From contig NZ_CP123961.1 in the NCBI RefSeq assembly GCF_036327415.1, positions 682,001 to 746,000 of the forward strand: a DNA stretch of 64,000 nucleotides. Reading direction: 5' to 3'. This stretch comes from Bartonella grahamii subsp. shimonis (GTDB lineage: Bacteria; Pseudomonadota; Alphaproteobacteria; Rhizobiales; Rhizobiaceae). The translations under genes and the position numbers were made by a program. Under the pieces are notes generated by a model. The model did no database searches and had not been told where the DNA came from. It saw only the letters and a list, made by a program, of their open reading frames with translations. Of this stretch, positions 22,960-32,959 are shown piece by piece (position 1 is the first letter of the stretch; each line of letters starts with the position of its first letter).

Positions 22960-24006
22960 TCAAAATGTTATATGATTCAAATCATTCAATTGTATCATGA
23001 TAAGGCTACAAATACCGAGAATAATTATGGAGCAAGTTGAAGCCAAAATAACGCGCCATCCTGCTTTTTTTAATGAGCGAATATCAACGCCTAATCCTAA
23101 CGCTGCCATTGAAATGACAGTCAACAACTGAGCAATTAGGTTGATGGGATTAAGTGCTTTTTCAGGGATAAGACCACTTGAACGAATAAGCATCATAAGA
23201 ATAAAGCCAATGATAAACCATGGGACAAGGGTGTGTAGACGCAGGCGTGTTTGTGCTGTTTGATGATAGATGAGTGACAGAGCAAAAATAATAGGGCCTA
23301 ACATGAGAACACGTACCAATTTAACAACAGTTGCAATTTGAACGCTTACAAAAGAAACAGATGCAGTTGCTGCCAAAACTTGTGGTACGGCATAAACGAC
23401 CATACCAGCAAGTACACCATATTGACTAAATGACAAATTCAAAAATAGATATAAAAAAGGGAGAAATAAAATAATAACAACTCCTAAAAGAGCAGTAAAA
23501 GCAATTGATGCAGCGACTTCTTCGTGTTTTGCTTTAATGACGGGTGAAACGGCAATGATGGCTGAGTTGCCACAAATAGCATTTCCGCAAGCAATGAGCA
23601 TTGCTAAATGTTTAGAAAGCCCGCAAATTCGACCAATGGCAAAGCTAAGGATAATTGTTACGAATATAACGAATATGATGCTAGAAAGTAAATTCCAACC
23701 GGCTGAAAGCACTGCGTTAATGCTAATGCTTGCTCCTAGAAGTACGATAGCAATTTCAAGAAGTGTTTTAGCACAAAAAGTTATACCTTTTTGAAAATAT
23801 GTTGGCAAAGTAAAGCAACTACGGGTAACAGATCCTAAGAAAATTGCTAAAACAAGATTTTCAAACCATGCTTGCCCAAAAAGCTGCCTTTCCACGACTT
23901 CTAAACTATACGCTAAAGCTGATATGAGTAAACATACTAAAATACCAGGACCAAGGTCGTTTAAAAATGAGAGTTTTTTTTTAGCATTTGCATATTCCCC
24001 CGTCAT
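22960..24006 (-). CDS. YeiH/UPF0324 family inner-membrane protein (putative sulfate exporter)
   Basis: The protein has 348 residues with about ten hydrophobic spans. Family features: the conserved KTLLEIAIVLLGASISINAV, SKHLAMLIACGNAICGNSAI and MAALGLGVDIRSLKKAGWR. Members are predicted anion (sulfate or sulfite) exporters, but the function is not proven. It follows recR by 30 bases on the same strand. Confidence 0.88.
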   Translation of the reverse strand: MTGEYANAKKKLSFLNDLGPGILVCLLISALAYSLEVVERQLFGQAWFENLVLAIFLGSVTRSCFTLPTYFQKGITFCAKTLLEIAIVLLGASISINAVLSAGWNLLSSIIFVIFVTIILSFAIGRICGLSKHLAMLIACGNAICGNSAIIAVSPVIKAKHEEVAASIAFTALLGVVIILFLPFLYLFLNLSFSQYGVLAGMVVYAVPQVLAATASVSFVSVQIATVVKLVRVLMLGPIIFALSLIYHQTAQTRLRLHTLVPWFIIGFILMMLIRSSGLIPEKALNPINLIAQLLTVISMAALGLGVDIRSLKKAGWRVILASTCSIIILGICSLIMIQLNDLNHITF

Positions 24007-24036
24007 TAAAGAGCTAAAGGTTAAGAGGAAAAAGTT

Positions 24037-24642
24037 TTAAAGATTTGTTCGTGCTTGTACAGCTGCTGCTAAAGTTCCATCATCAAGATAATCAAGCTCG
24101 CCTCCTACAGGAACACCATGAGCAAGTCGCGTAATTTTAACTGAAAAATTGGAAAGTTGATCGGTGATATAGTGAGCAGTTGTTTGACCTTCAACAGTTG
24201 CATTGACAGCAAGAATAATCTCCGTAATAGGGTTTTGTACAACACGTTGTATTAAGGCGGCAATGTTGAGTTCATCAGGACCTATTCCATCTAAGGGGGA
24301 GAGTCGTCCACCCAATACATGGTAACGTGCGGCTAAAGTTTTTGCGCGCTCAAGAGCCCACAGATCAGCAATATCCTCAACAACGATGATTGTTGTATCA
24401 TCGCGACGCAAATCTGTACAAATTGAACAAGGATCAATGGTATCGACATTTCCACAAACAGAACAAATGCCAACTTTTTCTATAGCTGCTTGTATAGCAG
24501 CTCCTAAAGGTTCCAGCAATGTCTCCTTTTTTTTGATAAGATGAAGTGCAGCACGACGCGCTGAACGTGGACCAAGACCTGGTATACGTGATAAAATTTG
24601 AATGAGACGTTCAATCTCAGGTCCTGCAATGTATTTAGACAT
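24037..24642 (-). CDS. recR: recombination protein RecR
   Basis: Recombination mediator of the RecFOR pathway, loading RecA at gaps. The protein has 201 residues. Order: helix-hairpin-helix ([17 protein letters not shown]), C4 zinc finger ([16 protein letters not shown]), Toprim ([15 protein letters not shown]) and Walker-like C-terminal part ([22 protein letters not shown] end). It sits in the conserved dnaX-ybaB-recR order. Confidence 0.98.
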   Translation of the reverse strand: MSKYIAGPEIERLIQILSRIPGLGPRSARRAALHLIKKKETLLEPLGAAIQAAIEKVGICSVCGNVDTIDPCSICTDLRRDDTTIIVVEDIADLWALERAKTLAARYHVLGGRLSPLDGIGPDELNIAALIQRVVQNPITEIILAVNATVEGQTTAHYITDQLSNFSVKITRLAHGVPVGGELDYLDDGTLAAAVQARTNL

Positions 24643-24672
24643 ATTTTTGTCCCACGGAAAAAATCCATTTCA

Positions 24673-24996
24673 TTAAAATGGAAGCTTGAAACCTGATGGG
24701 AGTGGTAGTCCTGCCGTCATACTTTTGGTTTTTTCTTCTATTACTACTTCGATTTTTGTTCTTGCTTCATTATAAGCTGCCATAATGAGATCTTCAAGAA
24801 TTTCAGCTTCCTCAGGTTTGAGTAATGAAGGATCAATTTGAATTTCTGTTATAATATTTTTGCCATTTAAAGTGATATTGACGAGACCACCCCCTGCAGT
24901 TCCAGTAGCTTGCAGATTAGCTATTTCTTCCTGAATCTTCTGCATTTTTTCTTGCATTTCTTTGGCTTTTTTCATCATGCTCATCATTTCACGCAT
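24673..24996 (-). CDS. nucleoid-associated protein YbaB/EbfC
   Basis: Small DNA-binding protein, 107 residues. The N-terminal helix is rich in Met/Lys/Glu (MREMMSMMKKAKEMQEKMQK), followed by TAGGGLVNITLNGK and the conserved LEDLIMAAYNEA. It starts 14 bases after dnaX and precedes recR, the universal gene order. Confidence 0.97.
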   Translation of the reverse strand: MREMMSMMKKAKEMQEKMQKIQEEIANLQATGTAGGGLVNITLNGKNIITEIQIDPSLLKPEEAEILEDLIMAAYNEARTKIEVVIEEKTKSMTAGLPLPSGFKLPF

Positions 24997-25010
24997 AGGA
25001 ATAGGTATCC

Positions 25011-26951
25011 TTATTCATCATTGATATCATTTTTATTTTTAAGAATATCAGTATTTTTAAAGGTATCGGGGAGTAAATCAAGATCATTTTCTTCTTTATT
25101 GAGTCGAATATCGACAATTTTTGCTTCTGGGAAATAGTTGAGGATTTTCGCGATATCAGGATCTGTTTCTGCATTGGAAAAAAGAGTCTTTTGAATCGCT
25201 ATACTTTCCTCCTGTAAGGTTGGGCCACCTCCTTCATTAACAAAAGTTATTGTCCAGCGTTTTTCAGTCCATTGAAATATCTTTTTTTCTATATCATGAG
25301 CAAGAAATTGTGGGGTATTTTCAGAAAGTCTTAAGGTAATATGCCCAGCTTCAAAAGAAACAGGATGAACAAATTCTTTAATAAGGAGTTTGAAAGGAGT
25401 GTCATTATGCTGTTCGGCTAATTGAACAATATCGTGCAAAGAATTAATCACAAGAGTTTTAGGTTGAGTAATCTTTTCTGTTGTTTGCGTGACAGAATAA
25501 GATAAATTTGCACTCTTTTCAGAACGATCAATAGATTGAGAAGTTTCAAGGGGGTCTGTTACTTCTTGGGCGTTAATTTTGTCAGTAGTGTGATTTTTAA
25601 CTAAATTTTCCGGTTGTAAGGAATGATCTAATTGGTTTTTCAAGGATGTTTTTAAATTTGATTGATCTGGTAATGTATTTGAAACTCTCGAGGAAGCATG
25701 GGCTCCGACCATTGTTTCTTTTGTTATACCATTTGCATTTATCGATTCTTGATGAGAAGAGTTTTTAACCAGTGTGAGAGGTGTTTTTTCTTGCGTAAGC
25801 TTTTTTAAAGCTTCATCAAGAGTTGGTAAGTCAGCCGTGTGAGCAAGACGAATTAAAAGCATTTCAGCGGCTTGAAGCGGACGTGCAGTTTGATTAACTT
25901 CCTGTAAACCTTTCAGTAACATTTGCCAGTTTCGAGATAAAACAGGAACGGAAAGCTTTTTTGAAAAGTCTAAACTTCTTAAACGTTGTTCTTCAGTCAG
26001 TGAGAAATCTTCCACTATTTCTGGTGTAAAACGTAAACGTGTGACCAGATGATTAAAGTCGGCTAATTCTGTCAATATAGTAAGAGGATCAGCGCCTGCC
26101 TCATATTGACTGCGTAATTCATGTAATGCATTGACAACATCGCCCTTCATGATAAATTCAAAAAGATCAATAATACGTGCTTGATCCGCTAATCCTAACA
26201 TTGTACGCACAGCAATAGCATTAACATTGCCGTTGCTGTGGGCAATTGCTTGATCAAAAATGGATAATGCATCGCGTGCAGAGCCTTCAGCAGCACGGGC
26301 AATTATAGAGAGTGCTTGATCTTCTACTTCTACCTTTTCATATTTCGCAATTTGGCGCAAATGTGTACTCAAAACTTTTGATTCAATGCGTCGCAAATCA
26401 AAACGTTGGCAACGCGAAAGGATTGTAATGGGAACTTTGCGAATTTCTGTTGTGGCAAAAATAAATTTTACATGGGACGGTGGTTCTTCAAGCGTTTTCA
26501 ATAAACCATTAAAGGCTTGTGTCGAGAGCATATGTACTTCATCGATAATATAAACCTTATAGCGTGCAGAAACAGGACGATAGCGTATTTGTTCAATAAT
26601 TTCACGAATATCATCAATGCCCGTATGAGAAGCGGCATCCATTTCTATAACATCAATATGGTGTCCCTCGATAATTTGTGTACAGTGTTCACCAAGAGAG
26701 TCCAATACGGTTGTTGGTTGGTCAATATCTTTTGTTTTATAATTAAGCGCACGTGCCAAAATACGTGCTGTTGTGGTTTTACCTACGCCACGAATCCCTG
26801 TTAACATCCACGCTTGTGCAATACGACCTTTCTCAAAGGCGTTGGTGAGAGTACGCACCATAGCTTCCTGACCAATGAGGTCAGAGAAGTTTTGAGGCCG
26901 ATATTTACGAGCAAGAACACGATAGGCTGTTTCTACCGGTACATTTTTCAT
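25011..26951 (-). CDS. dnaX: DNA polymerase III subunit tau/gamma
   Basis: Clamp-loader ATPase, 646 residues from the ATG at 26951 (MKNVPVETAYRVLARKYRPQ); the frame opens 12 bases earlier. Walker A GIRGVGKTTTARILARAL, Walker B DEVHMLS, SRC motif ILSRCQRF. The zinc-module cysteines of the enterobacterial protein are reduced to one (GEHCTQII). As far as I know this is usual in Rhizobiales. Residues 390-500 form a polar, Ser/Thr/Asn-rich linker before the tau C-terminal part. Confidence 0.97.
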   Translation of the reverse strand: MKNVPVETAYRVLARKYRPQNFSDLIGQEAMVRTLTNAFEKGRIAQAWMLTGIRGVGKTTTARILARALNYKTKDIDQPTTVLDSLGEHCTQIIEGHHIDVIEMDAASHTGIDDIREIIEQIRYRPVSARYKVYIIDEVHMLSTQAFNGLLKTLEEPPSHVKFIFATTEIRKVPITILSRCQRFDLRRIESKVLSTHLRQIAKYEKVEVEDQALSIIARAAEGSARDALSIFDQAIAHSNGNVNAIAVRTMLGLADQARIIDLFEFIMKGDVVNALHELRSQYEAGADPLTILTELADFNHLVTRLRFTPEIVEDFSLTEEQRLRSLDFSKKLSVPVLSRNWQMLLKGLQEVNQTARPLQAAEMLLIRLAHTADLPTLDEALKKLTQEKTPLTLVKNSSHQESINANGITKETMVGAHASSRVSNTLPDQSNLKTSLKNQLDHSLQPENLVKNHTTDKINAQEVTDPLETSQSIDRSEKSANLSYSVTQTTEKITQPKTLVINSLHDIVQLAEQHNDTPFKLLIKEFVHPVSFEAGHITLRLSENTPQFLAHDIEKKIFQWTEKRWTITFVNEGGGPTLQEESIAIQKTLFSNAETDPDIAKILNYFPEAKIVDIRLNKEENDLDLLPDTFKNTDILKNKNDINDE

Positions 26952-27180
26952 GAATGTTTCCAACTTCGAAGTTCTTTATGCGTACATTTTGATAATACAA
27001 AAGCGTAGGTTAATATTATATTCTCATATAAAAGGATTTTTTCTTAATCAATTTATTTTTTACGGGAAAATTTGTTTAAAAACAACCAAATCCCTTTATT
27101 TGCTGCATACAAATGCCGTTCTGAAGATTAAAAATACCTCGCTAAAAAGACAGTACAAAAATAATTTCTTCAGAAAAATA

Positions 27181-27275
27181 GGAGGTCGGCACGATGACCC
27201 GTACCAGAACTCGTTGGGGCTGCTTCTTTCCAGACCTGACCCAGTTGGCGAGCAGTTCGTCCATCACCAACCTCC
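27181..27275 (-). ncRNA. ffs: signal recognition particle RNA (4.5S-type)
   Basis: On the minus strand the 95-nt segment holds the universal SRP core: GGTCAGGTCTGGAAAGAAGC with AGCAGCC following. The ends GGAGGTTGG and CCGACCTCC pair along their whole length. The folded stem is followed by TATTTTTCT, so the RNA end doubles as a terminator. It lies upstream of dnaX, the usual place in alphaproteobacteria. Confidence 0.93.
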
Positions 27276-27689
27276 CAAATTCATATTGTCGATTTGGAAT
27301 AAAAAATCAAGCTCAGAAACGAAAAATATCCTAAGAACGACGAAGAATTTTCCTTTGTGTTTAATTTATTGACATATAAACAACAAAGAGATTGTGGGTT
27401 TATCAGTTTTCATAGCAGTCGCTCTTCATATTTATTTGGTATAAAAATATTTTTTTGCTTAAGATAATCTGAATGTATAATTATTTTCATTCGCTGCAAC
27501 ATGTAAGAGTTTTAGGATAGAGGCATCTATTCTGAAACTATGAAATTGAATCATCAAAAATTTACAACAGTCAAAGAAGCAAATAAAGCAGATAGATCAT
27601 GTAATTGGCTAACATTCGAAAGTTAGGAGGAGGAGTGCTATTTAAATAATTATAAAATATCACTTTAATGGTGTTGCTCATCCAAAAAA

Positions 27690-28110
27690 CAGAACACTCT
27701 AAACTGAATACATTCAATGTTGTACATTCACATGCTTTATAAAGAAATATTCTTCAGGGCTTCTAACTCTATTTTACAACATCATTTGTAAATAGTATAC
27801 ATACTTCCCTTGAGGTATAAATCTATAGTGTACAACCCTTTTTATGATTAATAAAAGTATAAATTGGAGCCCTCATACTATTTAACAACCCCAAAAGTTG
27901 CAATCTCCTGCACTTGAGAGGTTTTATAAGAAACCTTTTTATTTATTTTTTCAATCGTTTTTACTCACATACCATTCTCATTTGTAACTTTCAAGGAAAC
28001 GATTTTAATTGATTCAATATGAAGGTTTAAGGTGGGAGGATCTTACTTTATTCGTGGTTGTAAGTCAGTATAAAAATAAAAGTCCTATAATTATAAGTCA
28101 ATATCTTAAA
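27690..28110 (-). pseudogene. decayed 5' remnant of P4-type phage integrase gene, copy C
   Basis: Part of the roughly 1.7-kb gene-poor stretch between ffs and the next protein gene. On the minus strand the leader with TTGAATCAATTAAAA is followed by a heavily eroded body and then ALKNISL and the VFC/CSV end, matching copies F and H (ALRSTSLK, TLKNISLK). It is the most diverged of the long copies. Flanking DNA at 27276-27690 and 28110-28560 shows nothing I can name. Confidence 0.5.
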
Positions 28111-28563
28111 CATTTTATAAGACTACTACAGCATTTCTATAGTGAATGAGAATATTGAATACGTAATATTTTTTATTTTAACATATATGAATATAAATAT
28201 TTAAGTAGATGTTATCGCTCTTTTTTGAGTTTTTGTTCTTTTAATTAAAAAACATTGATGTTCATCATAAAATGGATCAATATATCTCATCATTTGAGAA
28301 AAGATTTCATATATCCTTTAAGAGACTGTACTCATGCAAGAGAAGATGCAATATTAAGCGCTATAGAATAAGGCGGTACTAATTTTATAAGCATAAAAAT
28401 GGCATTTATATATAAGCGATATTTTATCGCTTTAAATAATAAGATTCTTATTAAAGAGAGAAAAGCGAGATAAATTGTTTCATAAGCTTGGATGAATATG
28501 ATTTAAAATAGAATGTAGTTTCTAGCGCGAATAGCACTGAAAAATGTGCTGAAGGTTTTTCGT

Positions 28564-28683
28564 ATGGATCGCAGTGACGCGGTTATATTTGGAATAGCTC
28601 TATTCATTTTTCTAATTTATTCTGTTAAGCAAAATGAGAAACACGCCTATAGACAAAAAATGTTACTTCTCTTCTTAATCTAA
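28564..28683 (+). CDS. possible 39-residue single-span membrane protein
   Basis: ATG preceded by GAAGG about 8 bases upstream. The frame encodes MDRSDAVIFGIALFIFLIYS, then a short charged segment (VKQNEKHAYRQK) and a hydrophobic end. One predicted membrane helix (about 7-20), N-terminal acidic residues and a basic flank resemble small membrane proteins. It lies alone in an otherwise decayed AT-rich gap, so a chance frame cannot be ruled out. Confidence 0.35.
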   Translation: MDRSDAVIFGIALFIFLIYSVKQNEKHAYRQKMLLLFLI

Positions 28684-28947
28684 GTGATTTGTGTAAATGC
28701 ATTTTATAACGCTTTAAGCTGAATCTATTGCGAAGGCAGAACTTGTGTTACTGATTTAAAAATGAGCCTGATGGTAGAGAATACAGAACAATTTAAATTG
28801 CTGAAAAAATTCTTTAAATATTTATTTTCTATATCTATAAAAAGCTCTCCCATCAATCCAGCTTTAATAATTCATCATGCCAGATTTTGACAAAAAACAA
28901 AAAATAGGATAATTTTACTGAAGTTTAGATGCTGATGAGAAATATTA

Positions 28948-29352
28948 TTAAAAATCTCCTGCATCACAATCTATACCAGTAACTTTTTCCTTAGTAATAT
29001 TTTTAAAAGTATAATATCCTGATGAAGGGAAACCTATATCGAGGGATTTTACATCTTTGAGCGTAAAGATCTTATGTTCTTTATCATGTATTATTTTCTT
29101 TTCATCATCTGCAACGATGTGTAGTCTGTCTACGTCAGAAGGAGATGAGTATGATAAAGTAAAAGATACTTTTTCAGGTTTAAATGCTTCGCACCCATAT
29201 TCAGCACCGTGCTGTATTTCATCAGGTGCACCAATTGTAACAGTTTCATCCAGCGCAAAATTCCATTTTCTCTCACCAAAGCCAGCAAATGCAACACTAG
29301 AGTAGGCGAGAATATTTGCAGCTAATAATCCTTGCGTGAAGATTTTTTTCAT
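28948..29352 (-). CDS. small secreted protein of unknown function
   Basis: The protein has 134 residues. A clear Sec signal peptide (MKKIFTQGLLAANILAYSSV, then AFA and G) predicts cleavage near residue 23. The mature part of about 110 residues is acidic, likely beta-rich, and has two Cys (YGCEAF and GIDCDAG) that could form a disulfide. The AAAGGAG site 7 bases before the ATG is strong. No family was recognised. It stands alone between two long noncoding stretches, which suggests its own promoter. Confidence 0.75.
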   Translation of the reverse strand: MKKIFTQGLLAANILAYSSVAFAGFGERKWNFALDETVTIGAPDEIQHGAEYGCEAFKPEKVSFTLSYSSPSDVDRLHIVADDEKKIIHDKEHKIFTLKDVKSLDIGFPSSGYYTFKNITKEKVTGIDCDAGDF

Positions 29353-29798
29353 TATCTTCTCCTTTTTTCTAAAGTGAGATGAATCATAAATCAGTTTTTA
29401 TAAATAGGAAATACAAACGTAATTCAAAAAACAGGGTTAAACAGCATTTTCTAGCTTTATAAAAAGCACATTGAAAATTATCTAAATTCAAGAGATTTAA
29501 AGACCTGTTGTCTCAATATACTCTGATGATAAGTTAAATTGTTTTTATTTTTGGTTACTGCGTTTTTTACATTGGTTTTTATACAAGTTGAATTGCTTTT
29601 TATCATGATATAATTTGTGAAAAATATTATGAAAATAATTCATATATTCTGTTATCGAATGTTATTACTCTTTTTCTGTTTTAGCTTCATAATGAAGCGC
29701 GTTTTGCATAAAAAACTAGTTTCTCCAAGACAGATTGCATTATAGGATTTTAGGATATCCTTCGGTATCATCAAAAAATGATGGCAGCTTAATTGTTT
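29353..29798. other. 446-bp intergenic stretch, no gene recognised
   Basis: AT-rich spacer between the small secreted protein gene and pheA, both on the minus strand. It must contain the promoter of the secreted protein gene near 29360-29450. Close to the pheA end, CATCA-TTTTT-TGATG (about 29770-29785) forms a small hairpin without a T-tract. No coding trace or integrase remnant could be read with confidence. Confidence 0.5.
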
Positions 29799-30662
29799 TT
29801 ATATATAGGGTGTTCGATCGTTTTGTGCTGGATAAGTACCGATAATACGTAATTCTGCAGAAAAGAAAGATAATTCTTCTAAGGCAAGTTTCATCATGGG
29901 ATCTTCGGGATGGCCTTCAATATCAACAAAGAATTGTGTTGCATTGAAATTTCCACCAATTTGATAGCTTTCTAATTTTGTCATATTGATACCATTCGTT
30001 GCAAATCCTCCCATAGCTTTATAGAGAGCAGCGGGGACATTGCGCACTCGAAAAAGAAGACTGGTGATAATTTTTTCGCCATTTTTAGGTTTGGGGACAT
30101 ATCGTTTGGAGCGTGAAAGGATGACAAAACGGGTAATATTATGAGGGTTATCTTCAACATCTCTTTCTAGAATATCAAGTCCATAGAGTTCTGCTGCGAT
30201 CAGAGGCGCTAAGGCTGCCTGTGAACGTTTAGCATTTTTTTTAATAAATTTTGCAGCTCCAGCAGTGTCAGCCGAAACAACAGGTTTCCAACCGTTGTTT
30301 CGTATGATTTTTCGGCATTGTGCAAGGGCATGTGTATGGCTATGGACGGTTTTAATTTCGTCATGTGTAACGCCGGGCAAAACCATTAATTGAAAATGGA
30401 TAGGTAAAAAATATTCATCAATAATATAAAGGGATGATTGCGGTAAAAGATGATGAATGTCTGCAACGCGTCCCGCAAGAGTATTTTCAATAGGAATCAT
30501 AGCAAGATCAGTTTTCCCACTTTCCACTAAATTAAGGGCATCTTCAAAAGTAGCAGAGGGAACAGCATCCATATTGGGGAACATATTGGAGCAAGCAATA
30601 TGGGAATTAGCGCCGTATTCTCCTTGGAAAGAAATTTTATTGTTTTTTTTAAGTATTTTCAT
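29799..30662 (-). CDS. pheA: prephenate dehydratase
   Basis: Converts prephenate to phenylpyruvate in phenylalanine synthesis. The protein has 287 residues, a monofunctional enzyme without chorismate mutase. Periplasmic-binding-like catalytic domain ([33 protein letters not shown] with the catalytic Thr) and C-terminal ACT domain ([29 protein letters not shown]) for feedback by phenylalanine. The start overlaps the kdsB stop by 4 bases. Confidence 0.96.
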   Translation of the reverse strand: MKILKKNNKISFQGEYGANSHIACSNMFPNMDAVPSATFEDALNLVESGKTDLAMIPIENTLAGRVADIHHLLPQSSLYIIDEYFLPIHFQLMVLPGVTHDEIKTVHSHTHALAQCRKIIRNNGWKPVVSADTAGAAKFIKKNAKRSQAALAPLIAAELYGLDILERDVEDNPHNITRFVILSRSKRYVPKPKNGEKIITSLLFRVRNVPAALYKAMGGFATNGINMTKLESYQIGGNFNATQFFVDIEGHPEDPMMKLALEELSFFSAELRIIGTYPAQNDRTPYI

Positions 30663-31390
30663 GCTAAAATCTTACGTACTCTATCGAGATCACGTTGTGT
30701 GTCTACGCCTAAGGGAATCGTATCGACTATTTCCACATCGATGCGCATATTATGTTCTAATGCGCGTAATTGTTCAAGTTTTTCACGTTGCTCGAGTGTA
30801 GAGGGTTTGAATGATATAAATTTTTCAAGTGCTTCGCGTCGATAAGCGTATATTCCAATATGATGATAAAGGGGACCATCTCCATAAGGTGCTGTGGTGC
30901 GCGTGAAATAAAGAGCACGAAGGCGATTTTGAGAAAGCGGTGTACCAATGATTTTGACGACATTGGGATCTTTTTTTTCATTTTCTTCAATGATTTTAGC
31001 ACCCAAAGTTGCAATATCAGTAAAGCTATTTTCTAAAGGGCGTAGCGCATGAATGATTTCACGAGGCATTATTGTTGGTAAGTCACCTTGTATATTTAAA
31101 ATGGCATTGTAACGTTGTTTAGGATCAATACGCATTAAAGCTTCATAAATACGATCAGAGCCAGACTTATGGTCACCTTGTGTTATGATACATTCATGCC
31201 CATAATCTGTAACAGCTTTAGCGATATCATTATGATCTGTTGCAACGATCGTACGTCCTATTGCAGCTTTTTTGGCTTGTTCTGCGACATGGACAATCAT
31301 CGGCTTTCCGCCAATTTCAGCGAGAGCTTTTTGAGGAAGACGGGTTGAGCCTATACGGGCAGGAATAAGAATAATTGGTTCAAGAGCCAT
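30659..31390 (-). CDS. kdsB: 3-deoxy-manno-octulosonate cytidylyltransferase
   Basis: Activates Kdo as CMP-Kdo for lipid A-core assembly. The protein has 243 residues. The N-terminal nucleotide-binding motif is [29 protein letters not shown] and [15 protein letters not shown] are conserved. Coupled to pheA by an ATGA overlap and divergent from the cytochrome c gene, an order typical of Brucella/Bartonella. Confidence 0.97.
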   Translation of the reverse strand: MALEPIILIPARIGSTRLPQKALAEIGGKPMIVHVAEQAKKAAIGRTIVATDHNDIAKAVTDYGHECIITQGDHKSGSDRIYEALMRIDPKQRYNAILNIQGDLPTIMPREIIHALRPLENSFTDIATLGAKIIEENEKKDPNVVKIIGTPLSQNRLRALYFTRTTAPYGDGPLYHHIGIYAYRREALEKFISFKPSTLEQREKLEQLRALEHNMRIDVEIVDTIPLGVDTQRDLDRVRKILA

Positions 31391-31494
31391 TGTAAGATTC
31401 CAAATGTCATCTGTGATGCATTTATGATGTTGTGTGTTATAAAGAAAAAGCTTAAACTAAAAATGGTAATGAAACCGTGAAAATTTGAGTTTTT

Positions 31495-32058
31495 ATGAAT
31501 CGCTCGAGATTTACCTATTTTATTGGTGCTTGTTTATGTGTGCTGGTCATTATTGTGGGGATTTCCACACTCAGCAATATACTTTACGATCATCCTACAT
31601 CAGCCCAATATCACCATACAGTTGCCAAAAATGATACATTTAAAGAAAAACAAAAGGCCTCTGATGTTTCTCTATCACTAAATAGCCGCCTTCAACAAGG
31701 CAATTTTGAAAATGGGCGTAAAATTTTTCGCCAATGTGCCATATGCCATACTTCTGGACGCAATGAAGCAGGGCGTGTTGGTCCAGTTCTTTGGGAGATT
31801 GTTAACCGCCCTTTGGCATCAGCAGCAGGTTTTGCTTATTCACGGGCATTGCGTGCGCATTCTGATCAAAAATGGGATTTTATCACTTTGGATCGCTATC
31901 TACATTCTCCACGTGAAGCTTTTCCTGGGACCATTATGTCTTTTCGTGGAATTAAAAATGACCAAGATCGTGCCGATCTTTTGCTTTATTTACGCAGTTT
32001 ATCCGATCATCCTGTTCCTTTACCAATGGATAATAATAAAGCGAACGAGCCCAATTAA
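31495..32058 (+). CDS. membrane-anchored class I cytochrome c
   Basis: The protein has 187 residues. An uncleaved N-terminal span (about 8-30, FIGACLCVLVIIVGISTL) is followed by a periplasmic linker and a cytochrome c domain. The heme motif is CAICH (81-85) and the likely axial Met is in PGTIMSFRG (about 148). The architecture resembles rhizobial CycM-type cytochromes that carry electrons to terminal oxidases. Transcribed away from kdsB. Confidence 0.92.
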   Translation: MNRSRFTYFIGACLCVLVIIVGISTLSNILYDHPTSAQYHHTVAKNDTFKEKQKASDVSLSLNSRLQQGNFENGRKIFRQCAICHTSGRNEAGRVGPVLWEIVNRPLASAAGFAYSRALRAHSDQKWDFITLDRYLHSPREAFPGTIMSFRGIKNDQDRADLLLYLRSLSDHPVPLPMDNNKANEPN

Positions 32059-32149
32059 CTTATACCATAGATGTTAATTTTAGAAAGAAGTCTGATTTTT
32101 TTGTAATTTTAGTTTCACGGTTTTATCAAAAGAGCTCTTCTTGATGTTT

Positions 32150-32260
32150 TGTTAGGGGGAACGCCCCTCACGCAAAACAGAACACATTTAACATTGCATG
32201 TTTACTCGTTTGTTTTAAAGAGATCTTTTAAGAAAATGCACTCTTTACGCTGTCATCTGC
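32150..32260 (-). pseudogene. short remnant of P4-type phage integrase gene, copy D
   Basis: On the minus strand the segment reads KISLKQTSKHA, then CSVLREGRSP in a shifted frame. This matches the SLKQAR...SVLREG segment of the family. Only the middle of the N-terminal half is left. A 123-residue plus-strand frame over 32149-32520 is antisense to it and looks spurious. The rest of the 900-bp gap holds the E1-like gene fragment at 32783. Confidence 0.5.
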
Positions 32261-32782
32261 AGATTGGTTTTCAAGATTCGTTTGCTTTACTTTTTCTACA
32301 TATGCTTGTCTGTAAAATTATCGCTGAAGGATTATCAATTCATGAGCGGCAGCTTTCTGCTTATGAACGCAATAATTATGTAATTAAAGCTCTCCATGGG
32401 GTTTATCTTAATTCTTCTATACACATCAATCCTCATGTGTTTGTCTTATGGACAGAGAGAATTGATTGTTCTTATACGTGCAATAATCATAAGTTGCATT
32501 TTATGATGCTTGATGAATAGACATTTTCTCTTGAGGTTAGAGATGTAGGTACAGATCATTGACCTTTTATAGTATCGATAACTAAAATGTGACTTAGAAT
32601 ATTTATTTATGGGTTATGGTTTGAAATAAGTACTTTCACATGAAGCAATTTTTATGTGTGAAGAGTAAAATAGTTGAATAGAATTCTGCTGATTATATTT
32701 TTATCTACTTTGAAAATTTTTTACACAAGAATACTGATAGAAGCTACGTTTGCACAAGCCTCTGTCCATTTATAGACGATGA

Positions 32783-32890
32783 CATGAAATTATGCTGATA
32801 ATCCATTATAGAGAATTATTTTTTTACAAAAGGTCTTCCGTATTTGTGATAAGTCTAATAGTTCCCATTGGTTACAGTGTTTCGATGACA
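32783..32890 (-). pseudogene. duplicated 3' fragment of the neighbouring ThiF/MoeB-type gene
   Basis: The plus-strand sequence from about 32783 to 32890 repeats, with mutations, 33028-33135 inside the E1-like gene (both contain TAATCCATTATAGAGAA and TTTGTGAT). On the minus strand it reads MGTIRLITNTEDLL, corresponding to MEVIKMITNIGEPL in the gene. It lies beyond the stop codon of the intact gene, so an extra, now almost erased, tandem copy once existed here. Confidence 0.65.
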
Positions 32891-32959
32891 TTCGATAAAA
32901 TATTAGTATTTCAATACATATTGCGAGAGTGCTAAAAATTAGTAGGAAAGGAGACATAA

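Noticed and set aside
27276..28947. Bartonella Brt-type small RNAs as an explanation for the repeats
   Set aside because: No adjacent HTH gene as described for those RNAs, and the repeats translate into integrase sequence. A later RNA role for the leader is not excluded.
32149..32520. 123-residue plus-strand frame
   Set aside because: Its first part is antisense to integrase relic D. It has no ribosome site, no family signature and unusual composition.
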